Origin: Gemella massiliensis
GTDB lineage: Bacteria > Bacillota > Bacilli > Staphylococcales > Gemellaceae
Direction of reading: 5' to 3'
Assembly: GCF_900120125.1 (NCBI RefSeq)
Contig: NZ_LT635544.1
Coordinates: forward strand, 387,458 to 451,457
DNA: 64,000 nt
The notes beneath the pieces are model-generated. The model was not told the DNA's origin. It searched no databases and saw only the letters and a program-made list of their open reading frames with translations. Of the stretch, positions 18,245-28,941 are shown in pieces. Within the stretch, counting starts at the first letter, position 1. Each line of letters opens with the position of its first letter. The position numbers were made by a program, and so were the translations under genes.

Positions 18245-20719
18245 ATGTATATAAGATTTAATGAAACTGCCCTTATAGTTTTGACAACAGCAAAAGAAGA
18301 AGCGAATGATTTTGGTGTTAAAGCTGTAGGAACTGAGCATTTATTATTGGCGATGTTGAGTTTAAGTAATACACTTTCTTGTAAAACATTAAATAAATAT
18401 GGTGTATATTATGATGACTTTAGGAAAGATGTATTAGATTTTTATGAAAATGAGCTTGAAGGAACGGATTTTTATCGAAATGTTTTGATGAAAATTGATT
18501 ATACAAACGGTGCGGTAAGAACGATAGAAAAAAGCCAACAGTTTGCTGATGATACATCAAGTTTTGTCGTAACCAGCGAACATTTATTGTTATCATTGTT
18601 AAATGAACAAAATAGTACGGCAGTTAGATTATTAACCGATAAACTTAATATAAACACCGATGTTCTAATAACAGAATTATTCGAATTAGTTAAACAAAGC
18701 CAAGGATTATTCTCAAAATTATTTGATGGTTTTAAAAAAGTGGATGTAGTAGAAGATAATTCTGAAAAAACAAAAATATTAAATAGTTTGGCTAAAGATT
18801 TAACGAAAGATGCGTTAGATAACAAACTTGATCCGGTGTTAGCACGTGACAAAGAAATTACACGTATGATTGAAATATTAAATAGGAGAACAAAAAATAA
18901 TCCGGTACTGATTGGAGAACCGGGTGTCGGTAAAACTGCAATAGTAGAAGGATTGGCGCAACGAATTGTTTCACAAGATGTACCAAGTAATCTACTAGGT
19001 AAACGAGTTATGGTCTTGGATATGGGATCTTTGCTAGCTGGTACGAAGTATCGTGGTGAATTTGAAGAACGTTTAAAAAATATTATTTCAGAAATTGAAG
19101 AAGCGGGGAATATTATCCTCTTTATTGATGAAATTCATACTATTATCGGAGCAGGTGGTACTGAAGGAAGTGCGGATGCATCAAATATTTTAAAACCGGC
19201 ACTATCGCGTGGCATAATCCAATGTATTGGAGCGACAACAACAGAAGAATATCGTAAATATTTTGAGAAAGATGCTGCATTAGAACGCCGTTTTCAACCT
19301 ATTAAAGTTGAAGAACCGGATATAGAAAATGCAATTGTGATACTAAAAGGTTTAAAACATAAATATGAAGAACATCATAATGTTGAAATATTAGATAAAG
19401 CATTAGAAACGGCGGTTAAACTTAGTTCAACATATATTCCGGATCGTTGTTTGCCGGATAAAGCGATAGATTTAATTGATGAGGCTTGTTCAAAAGTTAA
19501 ATTGCGTTTTTACAAATCACCGGAAAAATTAAAACAATATGAGGAAGAATTAAGTCGTTTAAATAAAGAAAAGGATAGAGCTGTAATTAATCAAGAATTT
19601 GAAATAGCTGCAAAAAAACGTGATGAAGTAAATAAAATTATTCAAAAAATTGAACAATTCAAAATTTCATGGCAGGATAATTTAACAAAAGAAAAAATTC
19701 AGATTAATGCAGATCATATCGCTGAGGTATTAGCAGGTTGGACAGGTGTTCCGGTAACGAAATTAACAGAAACGGAAAGTGAAAAATTACTAAAACTCGA
19801 AGAAATTCTACATAAGAGAGTTATTGGGCAAGATGAAGCCGTTACAAGTTTAGCAAAAGCTGTTCGCCGTGCAAGAAGCGGTTTTAAAGCAGAAAATCGA
19901 CCGATCGGTAGTTTTATTTTCCTTGGGCCTACGGGTGTCGGTAAAACAGAACTTGCAAAAAGTTTATCGGAAGCACTATTTAGTTCAGAGGATAATATGA
20001 TTCGTATAGATATGAGTGAATATATGGAATCACATTCAATCAGTCGTTTAATAGGAGCACCTCCGGGGTATGTTGGTTATGAAGATGCAGGTCAACTATC
20101 AGAAAAAGTACGACAAAAACCGTATTCAGTAGTGTTGTTTGATGAGATAGAAAAAGCACATCCATCAATTTTTAATATTTTGCTGCAAGTTCTTGATGAT
20201 GGGCGTTTGACAGATGCTGCCGGTAGAACAGTTGATTTCAAAAACACCATTATTATAATGACATCAAATGTAGGGGTTAGCGAGCTAAAAGATCAAAAAT
20301 TTGTCGGTTTTGGCGGCAGTGAATCAATTAAAAATGATTATAAAAATGTTCAGAATACAATGATGGAAGCATTAAAAAAACAATATCGTCCTGAATTTTT
20401 AAATCGTATTGATGATATTATTGTTTTTAAAACACTTGAAAAAGAAGAGTTGGAACAAATATCTGAACTATTAATAGCCGGTTTATCGAAACGTTTAGTC
20501 GATAAAAATATTACAATTAAATTAACAAAAAAAGCGATGTCAAAAATTGTTGAAGATGGTAGTATAAAAGAATACGGTGCGAGACCTCTTAAACGTAGTA
20601 TTCAAAAAAATATAGAAGATTTATTAAGTGAAGAATTGTTGAAAAATCCGGATATAACCGGTGTAATCAATATTGATTATAAAAATGATAAGTTTATGAT
20701 AAAGAAAACTAAGGGGTAA
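18245..20719 (+). CDS. clpC: ATP-dependent Clp protease ATP-binding subunit ClpC
   Basis: 824 residues with full ClpC architecture: an N-terminal double repeat (1-145) for adaptor and substrate binding, a first AAA+ module with Walker A GEPGVGKT (about 223-230), a middle coiled-coil with a UVR-type segment ([13 protein letters not shown]), and a second AAA+ module with Walker A GPTGVGKT (about 560-567) and the [10 protein letters not shown] sensor region. It unfolds substrates and feeds ClpP. Co-transcribed with ctsR and, two bases after its stop, radA. Confidence 0.97.
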   Translation: MYIRFNETALIVLTTAKEEANDFGVKAVGTEHLLLAMLSLSNTLSCKTLNKYGVYYDDFRKDVLDFYENELEGTDFYRNVLMKIDYTNGAVRTIEKSQQFADDTSSFVVTSEHLLLSLLNEQNSTAVRLLTDKLNINTDVLITELFELVKQSQGLFSKLFDGFKKVDVVEDNSEKTKILNSLAKDLTKDALDNKLDPVLARDKEITRMIEILNRRTKNNPVLIGEPGVGKTAIVEGLAQRIVSQDVPSNLLGKRVMVLDMGSLLAGTKYRGEFEERLKNIISEIEEAGNIILFIDEIHTIIGAGGTEGSADASNILKPALSRGIIQCIGATTTEEYRKYFEKDAALERRFQPIKVEEPDIENAIVILKGLKHKYEEHHNVEILDKALETAVKLSSTYIPDRCLPDKAIDLIDEACSKVKLRFYKSPEKLKQYEEELSRLNKEKDRAVINQEFEIAAKKRDEVNKIIQKIEQFKISWQDNLTKEKIQINADHIAEVLAGWTGVPVTKLTETESEKLLKLEEILHKRVIGQDEAVTSLAKAVRRARSGFKAENRPIGSFIFLGPTGVGKTELAKSLSEALFSSEDNMIRIDMSEYMESHSISRLIGAPPGYVGYEDAGQLSEKVRQKPYSVVLFDEIEKAHPSIFNILLQVLDDGRLTDAAGRTVDFKNTIIIMTSNVGVSELKDQKFVGFGGSESIKNDYKNVQNTMMEALKKQYRPEFLNRIDDIIVFKTLEKEELEQISELLIAGLSKRLVDKNITIKLTKKAMSKIVEDGSIKEYGARPLKRSIQKNIEDLLSEELLKNPDITGVINIDYKNDKFMIKKTKG

Positions 20720-20721
20720 TT

Positions 20722-22104
20722 ATGGCAAAGATAAATGTAAAATATGAATGTAATGCCTGTGGTTATCAAAGTTTAAAATATCTGGGTAAATGTCCGAAGT
20801 GTTCAAAGTGGGGATCGTTAGAAGAGGTTGTTGAATCAAAAGTAAAGAGTAAACATACTGAATATCGTACAGAAGAAACAAAAGTACAACGAGTAGAAGC
20901 CGGAAAACTAAAAACGGTTTCTACTAAAGACGTTCCAAGAACGCTGACTGATAGCGGAGAATTAAACAGAGTGCTTGGTGGAGGAGTTGTTGGAGGGTCA
21001 TTAGTATTACTGGGAGGAGATCCCGGCATAGGTAAATCAACGCTATTGTTACAAATTTCAGCCTATTTAGCAAAAGAACATAATGTACTTTATGTTACAG
21101 GAGAAGAATCTGTAAGACAGGTGAAAATTAGAGCGGATAGATTAAAAAACAATACGGATGAACTTTATGTTTATGCACAAACAGATCTTAATTTGATTTA
21201 TCAGGTAGTTAAAAAAATAAAACCTCAGTTTTTAGTTATTGATTCAATTCAAACTATATATAATCCAAGTTTGGAAAATTCTCCCGGTAGTATTACACAG
21301 GTGAGGGAATGTACTCAGCAATTAATAAAAATGGCAAAGAGTTTAAATATTGCAATTTTTATAGTTGGTCATGTAACAAAAGAAGGTACGATAGCAGGAC
21401 CTAGAATGTTAGAACACATGGTTGATACCGTCTTGTATTTTGAAGGTGAGAGTCAGCATAGTTATCGTATTTTACGTGCTGTTAAAAATCGATTCGGTTC
21501 AACGAATGAAATCGGTATTTTTGAAATGAAGTCAAGCGGGCTACATGATTTAGAAAATCCATCGCGAATGTTTTTAGAAGAACGAAGTAAGGACTTAGCA
21601 GGCGCAACGATTATTAGCACAATGGAAGGTAGTCGTCCTCTTTTGGTGGAAATTCAGGCATTAACAACACCGACAGCATTTAATAATCCGCGACGTGTAT
21701 CAACCGGATTGGAGTATAATAAGCTGGTATTATTAATGGCTGTATTAGAAAAGCGAGCGGGGTATTTATTGCAACAGCAAGATGTTTATGTTAAGGTGTC
21801 CGGTGGGGTTAAAATAGATGATCCGGCAGTAGATCTTGGTGTTATAATGGCGGTTGCTTCCAGTTTCAAAGATATTGCGGTTGATATGAATGATTGTTTT
21901 ATAGGAGAGGTTGGTTTAACTGGAGAAGTACGGCGTGTTAGCAGAATAGAACAACGTATTAATGAAGCAAAAAAACATGGTTTTAAACGTGTAATTATTC
22001 CTTCGAGCAATATCAAAAACTCAGAATTCCCAAAAGAAATAGAAATAATTCCTGTTAAAGACATTAGACAATGTTTAGACATAGCATTTAAAAATATATT
22101 TTAA
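20722..22104 (+). CDS. radA: DNA repair protein RadA (Sms)
   Basis: 460 residues. N-terminal C4 zinc finger (Cys 10, 13, 24, 27), RecA-like ATPase with Walker A GGDPGIGKST (about 96-105), the RadA-specific KNRFG motif (about 254-258), and a C-terminal Lon-protease-like domain (about 290-460). RadA is a branch-migration helicase for recombination intermediates. It starts two bases after clpC, so is in the CtsR-controlled operon, which is the usual Firmicutes order. A strong terminator follows. Confidence 0.97.
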   Translation: MAKINVKYECNACGYQSLKYLGKCPKCSKWGSLEEVVESKVKSKHTEYRTEETKVQRVEAGKLKTVSTKDVPRTLTDSGELNRVLGGGVVGGSLVLLGGDPGIGKSTLLLQISAYLAKEHNVLYVTGEESVRQVKIRADRLKNNTDELYVYAQTDLNLIYQVVKKIKPQFLVIDSIQTIYNPSLENSPGSITQVRECTQQLIKMAKSLNIAIFIVGHVTKEGTIAGPRMLEHMVDTVLYFEGESQHSYRILRAVKNRFGSTNEIGIFEMKSSGLHDLENPSRMFLEERSKDLAGATIISTMEGSRPLLVEIQALTTPTAFNNPRRVSTGLEYNKLVLLMAVLEKRAGYLLQQQDVYVKVSGGVKIDDPAVDLGVIMAVASSFKDIAVDMNDCFIGEVGLTGEVRRVSRIEQRINEAKKHGFKRVIIPSSNIKNSEFPKEIEIIPVKDIRQCLDIAFKNIF

Positions 22105-22105
22105 T

Positions 22106-22136
22106 AAAATCGTAGGGTAAAATGCCCTACGATTTT
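22106..22136 (+). terminator. Terminator after radA
   Basis: AAAATCGTAGGG-loop-CCCTACGATTTT, 12-bp perfect stem. Confidence 0.9.
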
Positions 22137-22202
22137 GCAATAAATGTAGATAATATTACATAACATATAAATTATTAAGAGAAAAAGTATATAATTGTTG
22201 TG

Positions 22203-22371
22203 AGATCAACCTAAAAGTTAAAAATTTTAATAGAATTTACCTATTGGTAGTCAAATGCAGCAGTTCATTGATTTGGAAATATTCTTGAAAAATTTTCTAA
22301 TTTCGGTGAATTTCACAGGGAAGATCTTACAAAATCGATTTTTAATAAAACCATGATTTTTGAGTTGCTCC
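22203..22371 (+). repeat. Structured intergenic element, copy 1
   Basis: About 169 bases between the radA terminator and the PIN/TRAM gene. It shares its left end (ATCA-AC-C-AAAAGTTAAA), an AAAATC...GATTTT stem and a right end GTTGCTCC with 53982-54152 at nearly the same overall length. It shares GTTCATTGATTTGG with the palindrome at 41044-41057. Together with the radA terminator it accounts for most of the 390-base gap to the next gene. Function unknown: RNA leader or dispersed repeat. Confidence 0.5.
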
Positions 22372-22483
22372 AGTGAAAAGTATAAAATTAGAAAAAATTT
22401 TAAAATTTTTTGAATAAAATTATATTAATTTTTAACTGAATGTAGTAGAATAGAACTATAAATTTTAAAAAAGGAGTGATTAT

Positions 22484-23568
22484 ATGTTAAAAAAGTGTTA
22501 ATGATAGTTTCACTATTACTTGGAATAACGGTAGGTACATTAATAACATCAGCATTAATAACCTATGAAGTATTTTCGTCGCTTAGTGAAACTAGTTTAA
22601 GATTAATTGTTACAATCGGTACAGCTTTAATTTTTTTAATAGTGTCTTTATTGTTTTCTAATAGATTTGTAACAGCGATGAGTGCTATAGAAGAGCGATT
22701 ATCAAAAACACCAATTCAAAAGATAGTTTTTACCACTATCGGACTGATACTGGGACTTCTGCTTGCGATGTTGTTATCAGCAGGAGTTGATGTTATAGCA
22801 GGTTCCGGAATAATGGGAAGAATTATATCAGCTGTGATATATATAGTTTGCGGTTATTTAGGACTTGTAATAGGTTATCGTCGTGGAGGAGAATTTGTTA
22901 ATATTTTTACGGCGTTTAAAATTGGAAACAAAAATAAGGAAACTCGTTCTAAATCTAAAAAAAGTTTAGATGTTTTAAATAAAATAATTGATACAAGTGC
23001 TTTAATCGATTCAAGGATACACGATGTTGCTAAAACAGGATTTTTAGAAGGGAAGATTATTGTTCCCGACTTTGTACTTAAAGAATTACAACTAATTTCT
23101 GATTCTGAGGAACCGTTAAAACGAGCTAAAGGTCGTTTAGGATTGGATTGCGTTGAAGAATTAAAAAATATGAAAGAAATAGAATTGGAAATAGATAATA
23201 AGTATACTTATAATGAACATAAAGGTGTAGACAATTTACTTATAGATTATGCGTTGAAATATAAATGTGCAATTATTACAACGGATTATAATTTGAATAA
23301 ACTTGCTACATTACAATCTATAAAAGTTTTAAATGTGAACGACTTATCCAATGCTGTAAAACCTATATTAACAACAGGCGAACGTTTGAAAGTCAATGTA
23401 TTAAGAGAAGGAAAAGAAAATAATCAAGGTGTAGCATATACAGAAGACGGTACGATGATTGTTGTCGAAAATGGGAAACGTCATGTAGGAAAAACAGTGG
23501 AAGTAGAGGTTCAAAGTGTTTTACAAACATCATCAGGTCGAATAATATTTACCAAGATAGTACAATAA
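22484..23568 (+). pseudogene. PIN/TRAM-domain membrane protein (YacL-like) with a start-proximal -1 frameshift
   Basis: The natural start is ATG 22484, six bases after AAGGAGTG, but that frame stops after five codons. One extra A in the run of six at 22489-22494 would join it to the long frame reading VLMIVSLLLGITVG. The remaining open frame (GTG 22495 or ATG 22501 to 23568, about 356 residues) has four membrane helices, a PIN nuclease-type domain from about residue 163 (IIDTSALIDSRI, ITTDYNLNKLA) and a C-terminal TRAM domain. It matches YacL-type proteins, whose gene often follows radA. It may be a real frameshift, slippage, re-initiation at GTG/ATG, or a sequencing error; the rest of the protein is intact. 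Confidence 0.8.
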
Positions 23569-23571
23569 GAT

Positions 23572-23600
23572 TTGCTTTTTATAAAAAAGTATGTTATGAT
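23572..23600 (+). promoter_or_regulatory. Promoter of secG
   Basis: TTGCTT (23572-23577), 17-base spacer, TATGAT (23595-23600), 42 bases before secG. Confidence 0.5.
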
Positions 23601-23642
23601 TAGTTGTATTGTATTAATAGATGATTATTTTAGGAGGAGAGT

Positions 23643-23873
23643 ATGCACACTTTTTTAATGACAGTAGCAATATTGAGCAGTATTTTAATAATAATTGTAG
23701 TACTACTTCAAGAAAGTAAGTCAGGTGGTTTATCTGGTTTAACTGGTGGTGCCGAAGAACTGTTCGGTAAACAAAAAGTAAGAGGTGCTGAGTTAGTTTT
23801 ACAAAGAATAACAATTGTATTAGGATTAATATTCTTTATATCGCTAGTGTGCCTTACTTGGTTAAAATTATAA
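23643..23873 (+). CDS. secG: Preprotein translocase subunit SecG
   Basis: 76 residues, typical size. Two membrane helices (about 3-22 and 53-73) flank the glycine-rich cytoplasmic loop SGGLSGLTGGAEELFGKQK. SecG is the small helper subunit of SecYEG. RBS AGGAGGAG. It precedes rnr and smpB, the usual order in Bacilli, with a terminator-like hairpin between secG and rnr. Confidence 0.93.
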   Translation: MHTFLMTVAILSSILIIIVVLLQESKSGGLSGLTGGAEELFGKQKVRGAELVLQRITIVLGLIFFISLVCLTWLKL

Positions 23874-23881
23874 CAATAATG

Positions 23882-23917
23882 TAACCCTAAAGTGAAATTT
23901 CATTTTAGGGTTATTTT
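23882..23917 (+). terminator. Hairpin between secG and rnr
   Basis: TAACCCTAAA...TTTAGGGTTA then TTTTT; perfect stem. It would give partial termination before rnr. Confidence 0.75.
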
Positions 23918-23933
23918 TATTAAGGAGGGAAAG

Positions 23934-26078
23934 ATGTTAGACAATATATTAAAATTGTTTAAAAAATATGGTGTATTAAGTATTGATGATTTGAAGGAAA
24001 AATTAGCCGTTTCATCAGCAAAAACTTTTGTAGAGTTGGTAAAATGCTTAGAAAAGCTGGAACAAAGGGCGATTATTACTCAATTACCTAATGAAAAATT
24101 CTTATATATGGAAGAAAAATTAAAAATTGAAGGTATAATTCGTTTAAATCCAAAAGGGTTTGCCTTTGTTTATATTGAAAGGTTAGACATAGAAGTTTAC
24201 ATACCCAAAGGTTTTACTAAGGATGCTATGACAGGAGATAGCGTGCTTATTGAGATTGATAGTGCTTATACGAATAGACGTAATTTTGAGGGGATTGTCA
24301 AAAAGGTAGTGGAGCGGAATACTAAATATACAGTTGGTATGCTTACTAATGCCAGAATGTTTGCGTTTGTTAAAAGCGATGATAAAAATATAACAAAGTA
24401 CATAAAAATATTAAATGGTAAAAACTTTAATTTGGTAGATGGAACAAAAGTATTAGTAGAAATAACAGAATATGCAGCGACAAATTTCGAAGATCATAAA
24501 GGTATCATAATTAAGTCATTGGGACATAAAGATGATCCGGGGGTAGATATATTATCTGTTATTTATAAATATAGTATTCCTAATGAATTTCCGGAAGATG
24601 TTCTTAAAGAAACTGAGACAATAAGTGAAAAAATAACATTTGGTGATAATTATAAAGATTGTACAAAAGAAATGGTTGTCACGATTGATGGTGATGATGC
24701 AAAAGATTTAGATGATGCAATCTCGGTAACTAAAACAAAAAAAGGTTATCAATTAAAAGTATTTATAGCAGATGTAGGCCGCTATGTAGAGGAAGATTCT
24801 TTATTAGATATTGAGGCATCTAAACGTGGATGTAGTGTTTATTTAGCTGGTCGTGTGGTACCGATGTTGCCTAGAAAATTATCAAATGGAATTTGTTCGC
24901 TAAATCCCAATGTACTTAGATATACGATTTGTTGCGATATTGATTTTAACGATAAAGGGTATTCTGAAAGCTATGATATATATCCGGCTATAATAAAATC
25001 AAATGGAAGACTAACATACAAAAAGGTAAATGCTTTGTATGATAATAGCGAAAAGGAAAAAGAAGAATATAAAGAGTATGCGCCAATGTTAAAAACTGCG
25101 TTGGAATTATCAAAAAAAATTCGCGATAATAGAGAAAAACGCGGAGCAATTGATTTTGATAAGATAGAATCGAAAGTTGTAGTGGACAAAAATGGTGATG
25201 TGTTAGATGTAGTACCTAGAGAACGTGGAGTAGCGGAGCGGTTGATAGAGGACTTTATGCTTAGTGCAAATGAAGTAATTGGAGAACATTTTTATTGGAT
25301 GCAAGTACCGTTTATTTATCGCATACATGAAGAACCGAAAATTCAAAAATTAAGACAGTTTTTCGATATAGCTTCAAGTTTTGGGTATAGAGTAAAGGGT
25401 AATATTGAGGAGATTGAGCCTTACATGCTTGCGAATATGCTTCGGAAGTTTAAAGGTGAAGTTATTGAACCTATGTTGTCAACGATATTATTAAGAACTA
25501 TGAATCAAGCACGTTATTCTTCAGAAAATATTGGGCATTTTGCATTAGCTGCAAAGTATTATACGCATTTTACATCACCTATACGACGTTATCCGGATTT
25601 ATTGGTACATAGAATGATTAGAACATATTTATTTAAAGGCGATATTTCTGAAAAAACACTTATTCATAATGCGGAAAAACTCCCACATTTGGCAGAAACA
25701 TCATCGAAATATGAGAAAAGAGCGGTTGATTGTGAAAGAGATGTAGATCGAATGAAAAAATGTGAATATATGCTCAAATATCAAGAGAGAACATTTAGAG
25801 GTATGGTATCAGGCGTGACAAATTTTGGAATATTCGTTACATTAGAAAACACAATAGAAGGTTTAGTTCATATTAAAGCTATGACCGATGATTATTATAC
25901 ATATGATGAAAAAAATATGTTTTTAATAGGTAGAAGAAATAAAAAAATATATCGCTTAGGTGATGAGGTGATAGTTAAAGTGATGAATGTTGACATAGAT
26001 AATCAGGAAATTGATTTTAAAATATTAACGCATAGACCGTTAATTAAAAAGAGAAAAAGTAAAGGAAGAAAAATATGA
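23934..26078 (+). CDS. rnr: Ribonuclease R
   Basis: 714 residues from ATG 23934, chosen for AAGGAGG at 23922-23928; an upstream in-frame ATG (23892) lies inside the terminator stem. Helix-turn-helix at the N-terminus, cold-shock domains (about 60-220), RNB catalytic domain with [16 protein letters not shown] (the aspartate cluster, about 245-260) and [15 protein letters not shown], and a C-terminal S1 domain with a basic tail. RNase R is a 3'-5' exonuclease able to unwind structured RNA and works with tmRNA/SmpB. It overlaps smpB by four bases (ATGA). Confidence 0.96.
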   Translation: MLDNILKLFKKYGVLSIDDLKEKLAVSSAKTFVELVKCLEKLEQRAIITQLPNEKFLYMEEKLKIEGIIRLNPKGFAFVYIERLDIEVYIPKGFTKDAMTGDSVLIEIDSAYTNRRNFEGIVKKVVERNTKYTVGMLTNARMFAFVKSDDKNITKYIKILNGKNFNLVDGTKVLVEITEYAATNFEDHKGIIIKSLGHKDDPGVDILSVIYKYSIPNEFPEDVLKETETISEKITFGDNYKDCTKEMVVTIDGDDAKDLDDAISVTKTKKGYQLKVFIADVGRYVEEDSLLDIEASKRGCSVYLAGRVVPMLPRKLSNGICSLNPNVLRYTICCDIDFNDKGYSESYDIYPAIIKSNGRLTYKKVNALYDNSEKEKEEYKEYAPMLKTALELSKKIRDNREKRGAIDFDKIESKVVVDKNGDVLDVVPRERGVAERLIEDFMLSANEVIGEHFYWMQVPFIYRIHEEPKIQKLRQFFDIASSFGYRVKGNIEEIEPYMLANMLRKFKGEVIEPMLSTILLRTMNQARYSSENIGHFALAAKYYTHFTSPIRRYPDLLVHRMIRTYLFKGDISEKTLIHNAEKLPHLAETSSKYEKRAVDCERDVDRMKKCEYMLKYQERTFRGMVSGVTNFGIFVTLENTIEGLVHIKAMTDDYYTYDEKNMFLIGRRNKKIYRLGDEVIVKVMNVDIDNQEIDFKILTHRPLIKKRKSKGRKI

Positions 26079-26530
26079 ATAAAGTAATTGCGCAAAATAA
26101 AAAAGCAACCCATGATTATTTTATTGAAGAAACCTATGAAGCAGGGTTAGTGCTAACAGGAACAGAAATAAAATCAATACGTCGAGGCAGGGTTAATTTA
26201 AAAGATTCGTATTGTCAAACGAGAAAAGGAGAAATGTTCGCCTATAATATGCACATTTCTCATTTTGAAGAAGGAAATAGATTTAACCATGATCCTTTGC
26301 GTGTAAGAAAATTATTGTTAAAAAAGAAACAAATAGCGATATTAACAAATAAGCAAAATGAAGCGGGAATTAGTATAATTCCATTAAAATTATATATAAA
26401 AAATGGATATGCTAAATTGCTTATTGGAGTGGCTAAAGGTAAGAAAAATTATGATAAACGTCATGTTCTTAAACAAAAAGAAGCCAATAAAGAGATTAGT
26501 AGAGCATTAAAAAATAAACAAAAATATTAA
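26075..26530 (+). CDS. smpB: SsrA-binding protein SmpB
   Basis: 151 residues, standard size. Conserved [20 protein letters not shown] block, [14 protein letters not shown], and the basic C-terminal tail ([19 protein letters not shown]) that mimics the codon-anticodon helix in trans-translation. Translationally coupled to rnr by ATGA overlap. I found no ssrA (tmRNA) gene in the 565 bases that follow. Confidence 0.97.
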   Translation: MNKVIAQNKKATHDYFIEETYEAGLVLTGTEIKSIRRGRVNLKDSYCQTRKGEMFAYNMHISHFEEGNRFNHDPLRVRKLLLKKKQIAILTNKQNEAGISIIPLKLYIKNGYAKLLIGVAKGKKNYDKRHVLKQKEANKEISRALKNKQKY

Positions 26531-26564
26531 ATAAATATTTATTATTATATAATTAGTGATAAAA

Positions 26565-26600
26565 ATATACTACAAAAAATTTGTAGTATATATTTTTTTA
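26565..26600 (+). terminator. Terminator after smpB
   Basis: ATATACTACAAA/TTTGTAGTATAT, 12-bp perfect stem followed by a T run. Confidence 0.85.
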
Positions 26601-26788
26601 TTGAAAAAATATAAAATATCAAAAATATTAGAAAATACAAGAAAAGAAATAATTTTAAAAAAATATGATGGTAAAAAATATAACAAAGTATAAAAATGTT
26701 AAAGTCATTGTTTTTAGAAAAAACAATTTATTTTCTTTGATATTATAGGTTTTTATTAAAAATATTATCATAGCAAGCAAAAAAACGC
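26601..26788. other. Very AT-rich non-coding stretch between smpB and the lactate permease promoter
   Basis: No gene or RNA gene is seen. The only structure is a perfect small hairpin ATTGTTTTT-aga-AAAAACAAT at 26707-26727. No tmRNA-like sequence is recognisable. Confidence 0.5.
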
Positions 26789-26817
26789 TTTACATTTTTA
26801 TGAAAGCGTGCTAAAAT
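26789..26817 (+). promoter_or_regulatory. Promoter of the L-lactate permease gene with a cre-like site
   Basis: TTTACA (26789-26794), 17-base spacer, TAAAAT (26812-26817). TGAAAGCGTGCTAA (26801-26814) overlaps the -10 and resembles a CcpA cre site (TGWAARCGYTWNCW) with a few mismatches; CGCTTT just upstream makes an inverted pair with AAAGCG. Carbon-catabolite control is a reasonable inference. A leader of about 278 bases follows, AT-rich, in which I see no known riboswitch. Confidence 0.5.
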
Positions 26818-27095
26818 ATTAGTTGTAAGTCAAGAAATCGGTAAATAAAATTGAAGATAAAATGATAGCTTGGTAACTATTTTTATTATGTTTTTTTCGA
26901 TAAAATACAATAAAAATAATATAACAGATAAAAACTGTTGTATTACTAAATTATAGAATTAAGAAAAATATTTATATTTTAAATATCATAATTTTAATAT
27001 AATATTTAAGTATAGTGCCTAAAGTTTTATCTTTTAAATTTATAACGGATTTCTTTATATAAACAAAATATATTTTATAAAGGAGAAGTGTATTC

Positions 27096-28751
27096 ATGGA
27101 AAAATTCACTCAAATATTACAGCCGGTGGCTGATAATTTATATATTTCTGCACTAATTGCATTGATTCCTATCGTGTTTTATTTAGTGGCACTTGCTGGA
27201 TTCAAAGTTAAAGGTTGGCTAACGGGGTTACTTACTCTTGTGGTAGCTATTGTTATAGCCTGTCTGTTCTTTAAAATGCCATTCCATTTTGCTGCATTCT
27301 CAACTATTCACGGTATGGTATACGGTATTTTACCGATTGGTTGGATTATTTTAGCATCTGTATTCTTATATAAAATGACTGTTAAGAGTGGTCACTTTGA
27401 TATTATCAGAGATAGTATCACTTCATTAACAGATGACAGACGTATTCAAGCATTAATTATTGCGTTCTCATTTGGTGCGTTTTTAGAAGGTGCTGCCGGA
27501 TTTGGTGCACCCGTTGCTATCACAGCTGCATTGTTGGTTGGTTTAGGGTTTAAACCGTTATATGCCGCTGGTGTGTGTATGGTAGCTAATACAGCACCGG
27601 TTGCGTTCGGAGCGGTAGGTGCGCCGGTTACTGCGATGGATGGGTTAGCTACTTATGCAAATGGTTCTCCAATACCTGCGGTAGAAATTGCAGCAATGAT
27701 TGGGCGACAATTACCATTGGTGTCTATTTTCATTCCATTCTACTTAGTATTAATTATGGCAGGATTTAAAAAAGCATTAGAAGTTTGGCCTGCATTATTA
27801 GTTTCTGGTGGGACATTCGCTTTAGCACAATTCGTAAGTTCTAACTTCTTGGGTGAACAATTACCGGATATTCTTTCTTCATTAATATCACTTGTATCTA
27901 TAGTTATCTTGCTTCAATTCTGGAAACCTAAAACTACTTGGAGATTTGCTGACGAAAAAGATTCTGATATGAAAACAAACGAAACTCCTAAACATTCACT
28001 AAAAGATATTTTAGTGGCATGGTCACCATTCGTAGTTCTAACAGTATTTATTTTCTTATGGACTATGAAACCTGCTAAAGCATTCTTTAAAACAATTGCA
28101 CTTAATCCTAAAGTTCCGTTTATTGATGGAAACATTATAAGTTCAGTTTCAGGAAAACCGATTGCAGCCGTATTCAAGTTAGACATTATAGGTTCTATCG
28201 GTACGGGTATTTTGGTGGCTGCATTGGTATCTAAATTTATTATTAAACTTAGTTGGAAAGATACAGCTAAAACATTTATTGAAACATTTAACGAAGTAAA
28301 AATTGCATTATTGACAATCTGTTTTGTAGTTGGATTTGCTTATATTATGAACGCATCTGGTATGTCTAATACATTAGGTAATGCCTTAGCAGCTACAGGA
28401 ACAGTATTCAAATTCTTGTCTCCTGCACTTGGTTGGATTGGGGTATTTATTACAGGGTCTGATACATCAGCTAACCTACTGTTTGCGAAACTGCAACAAG
28501 TTACAGCAAGCCAAGTTGGTATGGATCCACTATTAGCAGTTGCAGCTAACGCATCTGGTGGTGTTGTCGGTAAAATGATTTCTCCACAATCTATTGCAGT
28601 TGCAGCAGCGGCGGTTGGATTAGTTGGTAGAGAATCTGAGTTACTTAAATTTACAGTAAAACACAGCTTTATACTACTGATTATTGTGTGTGCTATTGTT
28701 TCACTTCAAGCGATCGGAGTTCTCGGTTGGATGATACCGGTTCACCCATAA
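27096..28751 (+). CDS. lctP: L-lactate permease (LctP family)
   Basis: 551 residues, highly hydrophobic, with about 12-14 membrane helices. It has LctP family blocks such as SFGAFLEGAAGFGAPVAITA, ANTAPVAFGAVGAPV and TGSDTSANLLFAKLQ near residue 455, plus SPQSIAVAAAA near the end. It imports L-lactate (or glycolate) with protons across the cytoplasmic membrane. RBS AAGGAGAAG precedes ATG 27096. Transcribed alone, with a strong terminator after it; no lactate-utilisation enzymes are adjacent. Confidence 0.93.
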   Translation: MEKFTQILQPVADNLYISALIALIPIVFYLVALAGFKVKGWLTGLLTLVVAIVIACLFFKMPFHFAAFSTIHGMVYGILPIGWIILASVFLYKMTVKSGHFDIIRDSITSLTDDRRIQALIIAFSFGAFLEGAAGFGAPVAITAALLVGLGFKPLYAAGVCMVANTAPVAFGAVGAPVTAMDGLATYANGSPIPAVEIAAMIGRQLPLVSIFIPFYLVLIMAGFKKALEVWPALLVSGGTFALAQFVSSNFLGEQLPDILSSLISLVSIVILLQFWKPKTTWRFADEKDSDMKTNETPKHSLKDILVAWSPFVVLTVFIFLWTMKPAKAFFKTIALNPKVPFIDGNIISSVSGKPIAAVFKLDIIGSIGTGILVAALVSKFIIKLSWKDTAKTFIETFNEVKIALLTICFVVGFAYIMNASGMSNTLGNALAATGTVFKFLSPALGWIGVFITGSDTSANLLFAKLQQVTASQVGMDPLLAVAANASGGVVGKMISPQSIAVAAAAVGLVGRESELLKFTVKHSFILLIIVCAIVSLQAIGVLGWMIPVHP

Positions 28752-28774
28752 AATATTTATAGTTAATTATTTCG

Positions 28775-28816
28775 AAAAGGTTGAAATTTTGGTTTGAAAT
28801 TTCGACCTTTTTTTTA
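28775..28816 (+). terminator. Terminator after lctP
   Basis: AAAAGGTTGAAATTT...AAATTTCGACCTTTT, 15-bp stem with one G-U, followed by eight Ts. Confidence 0.9.
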
Positions 28817-28941
28817 TTTTTTCTAGTATTTCAATTTACAACCTAGGAAAATAGTGGTATTATTGATAAGTTAGATTAATTATTTAGAATACTATATACA
28901 AATATTTATTGATTTGAATATGGTTTAATAAGGAGAAAGAA

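Noticed and set aside
22241-22340. T-box leader upstream of the PIN/TRAM gene
   Set aside because: No T-box core (GGTGG-AACC) and no specifier-type stem were found, and the downstream gene is not amino-acid related.
26531-27095. ssrA (tmRNA) next to smpB
   Set aside because: No tRNA-like ends or tag-coding sequence can be seen; only a terminator, a promoter and AT-rich DNA.
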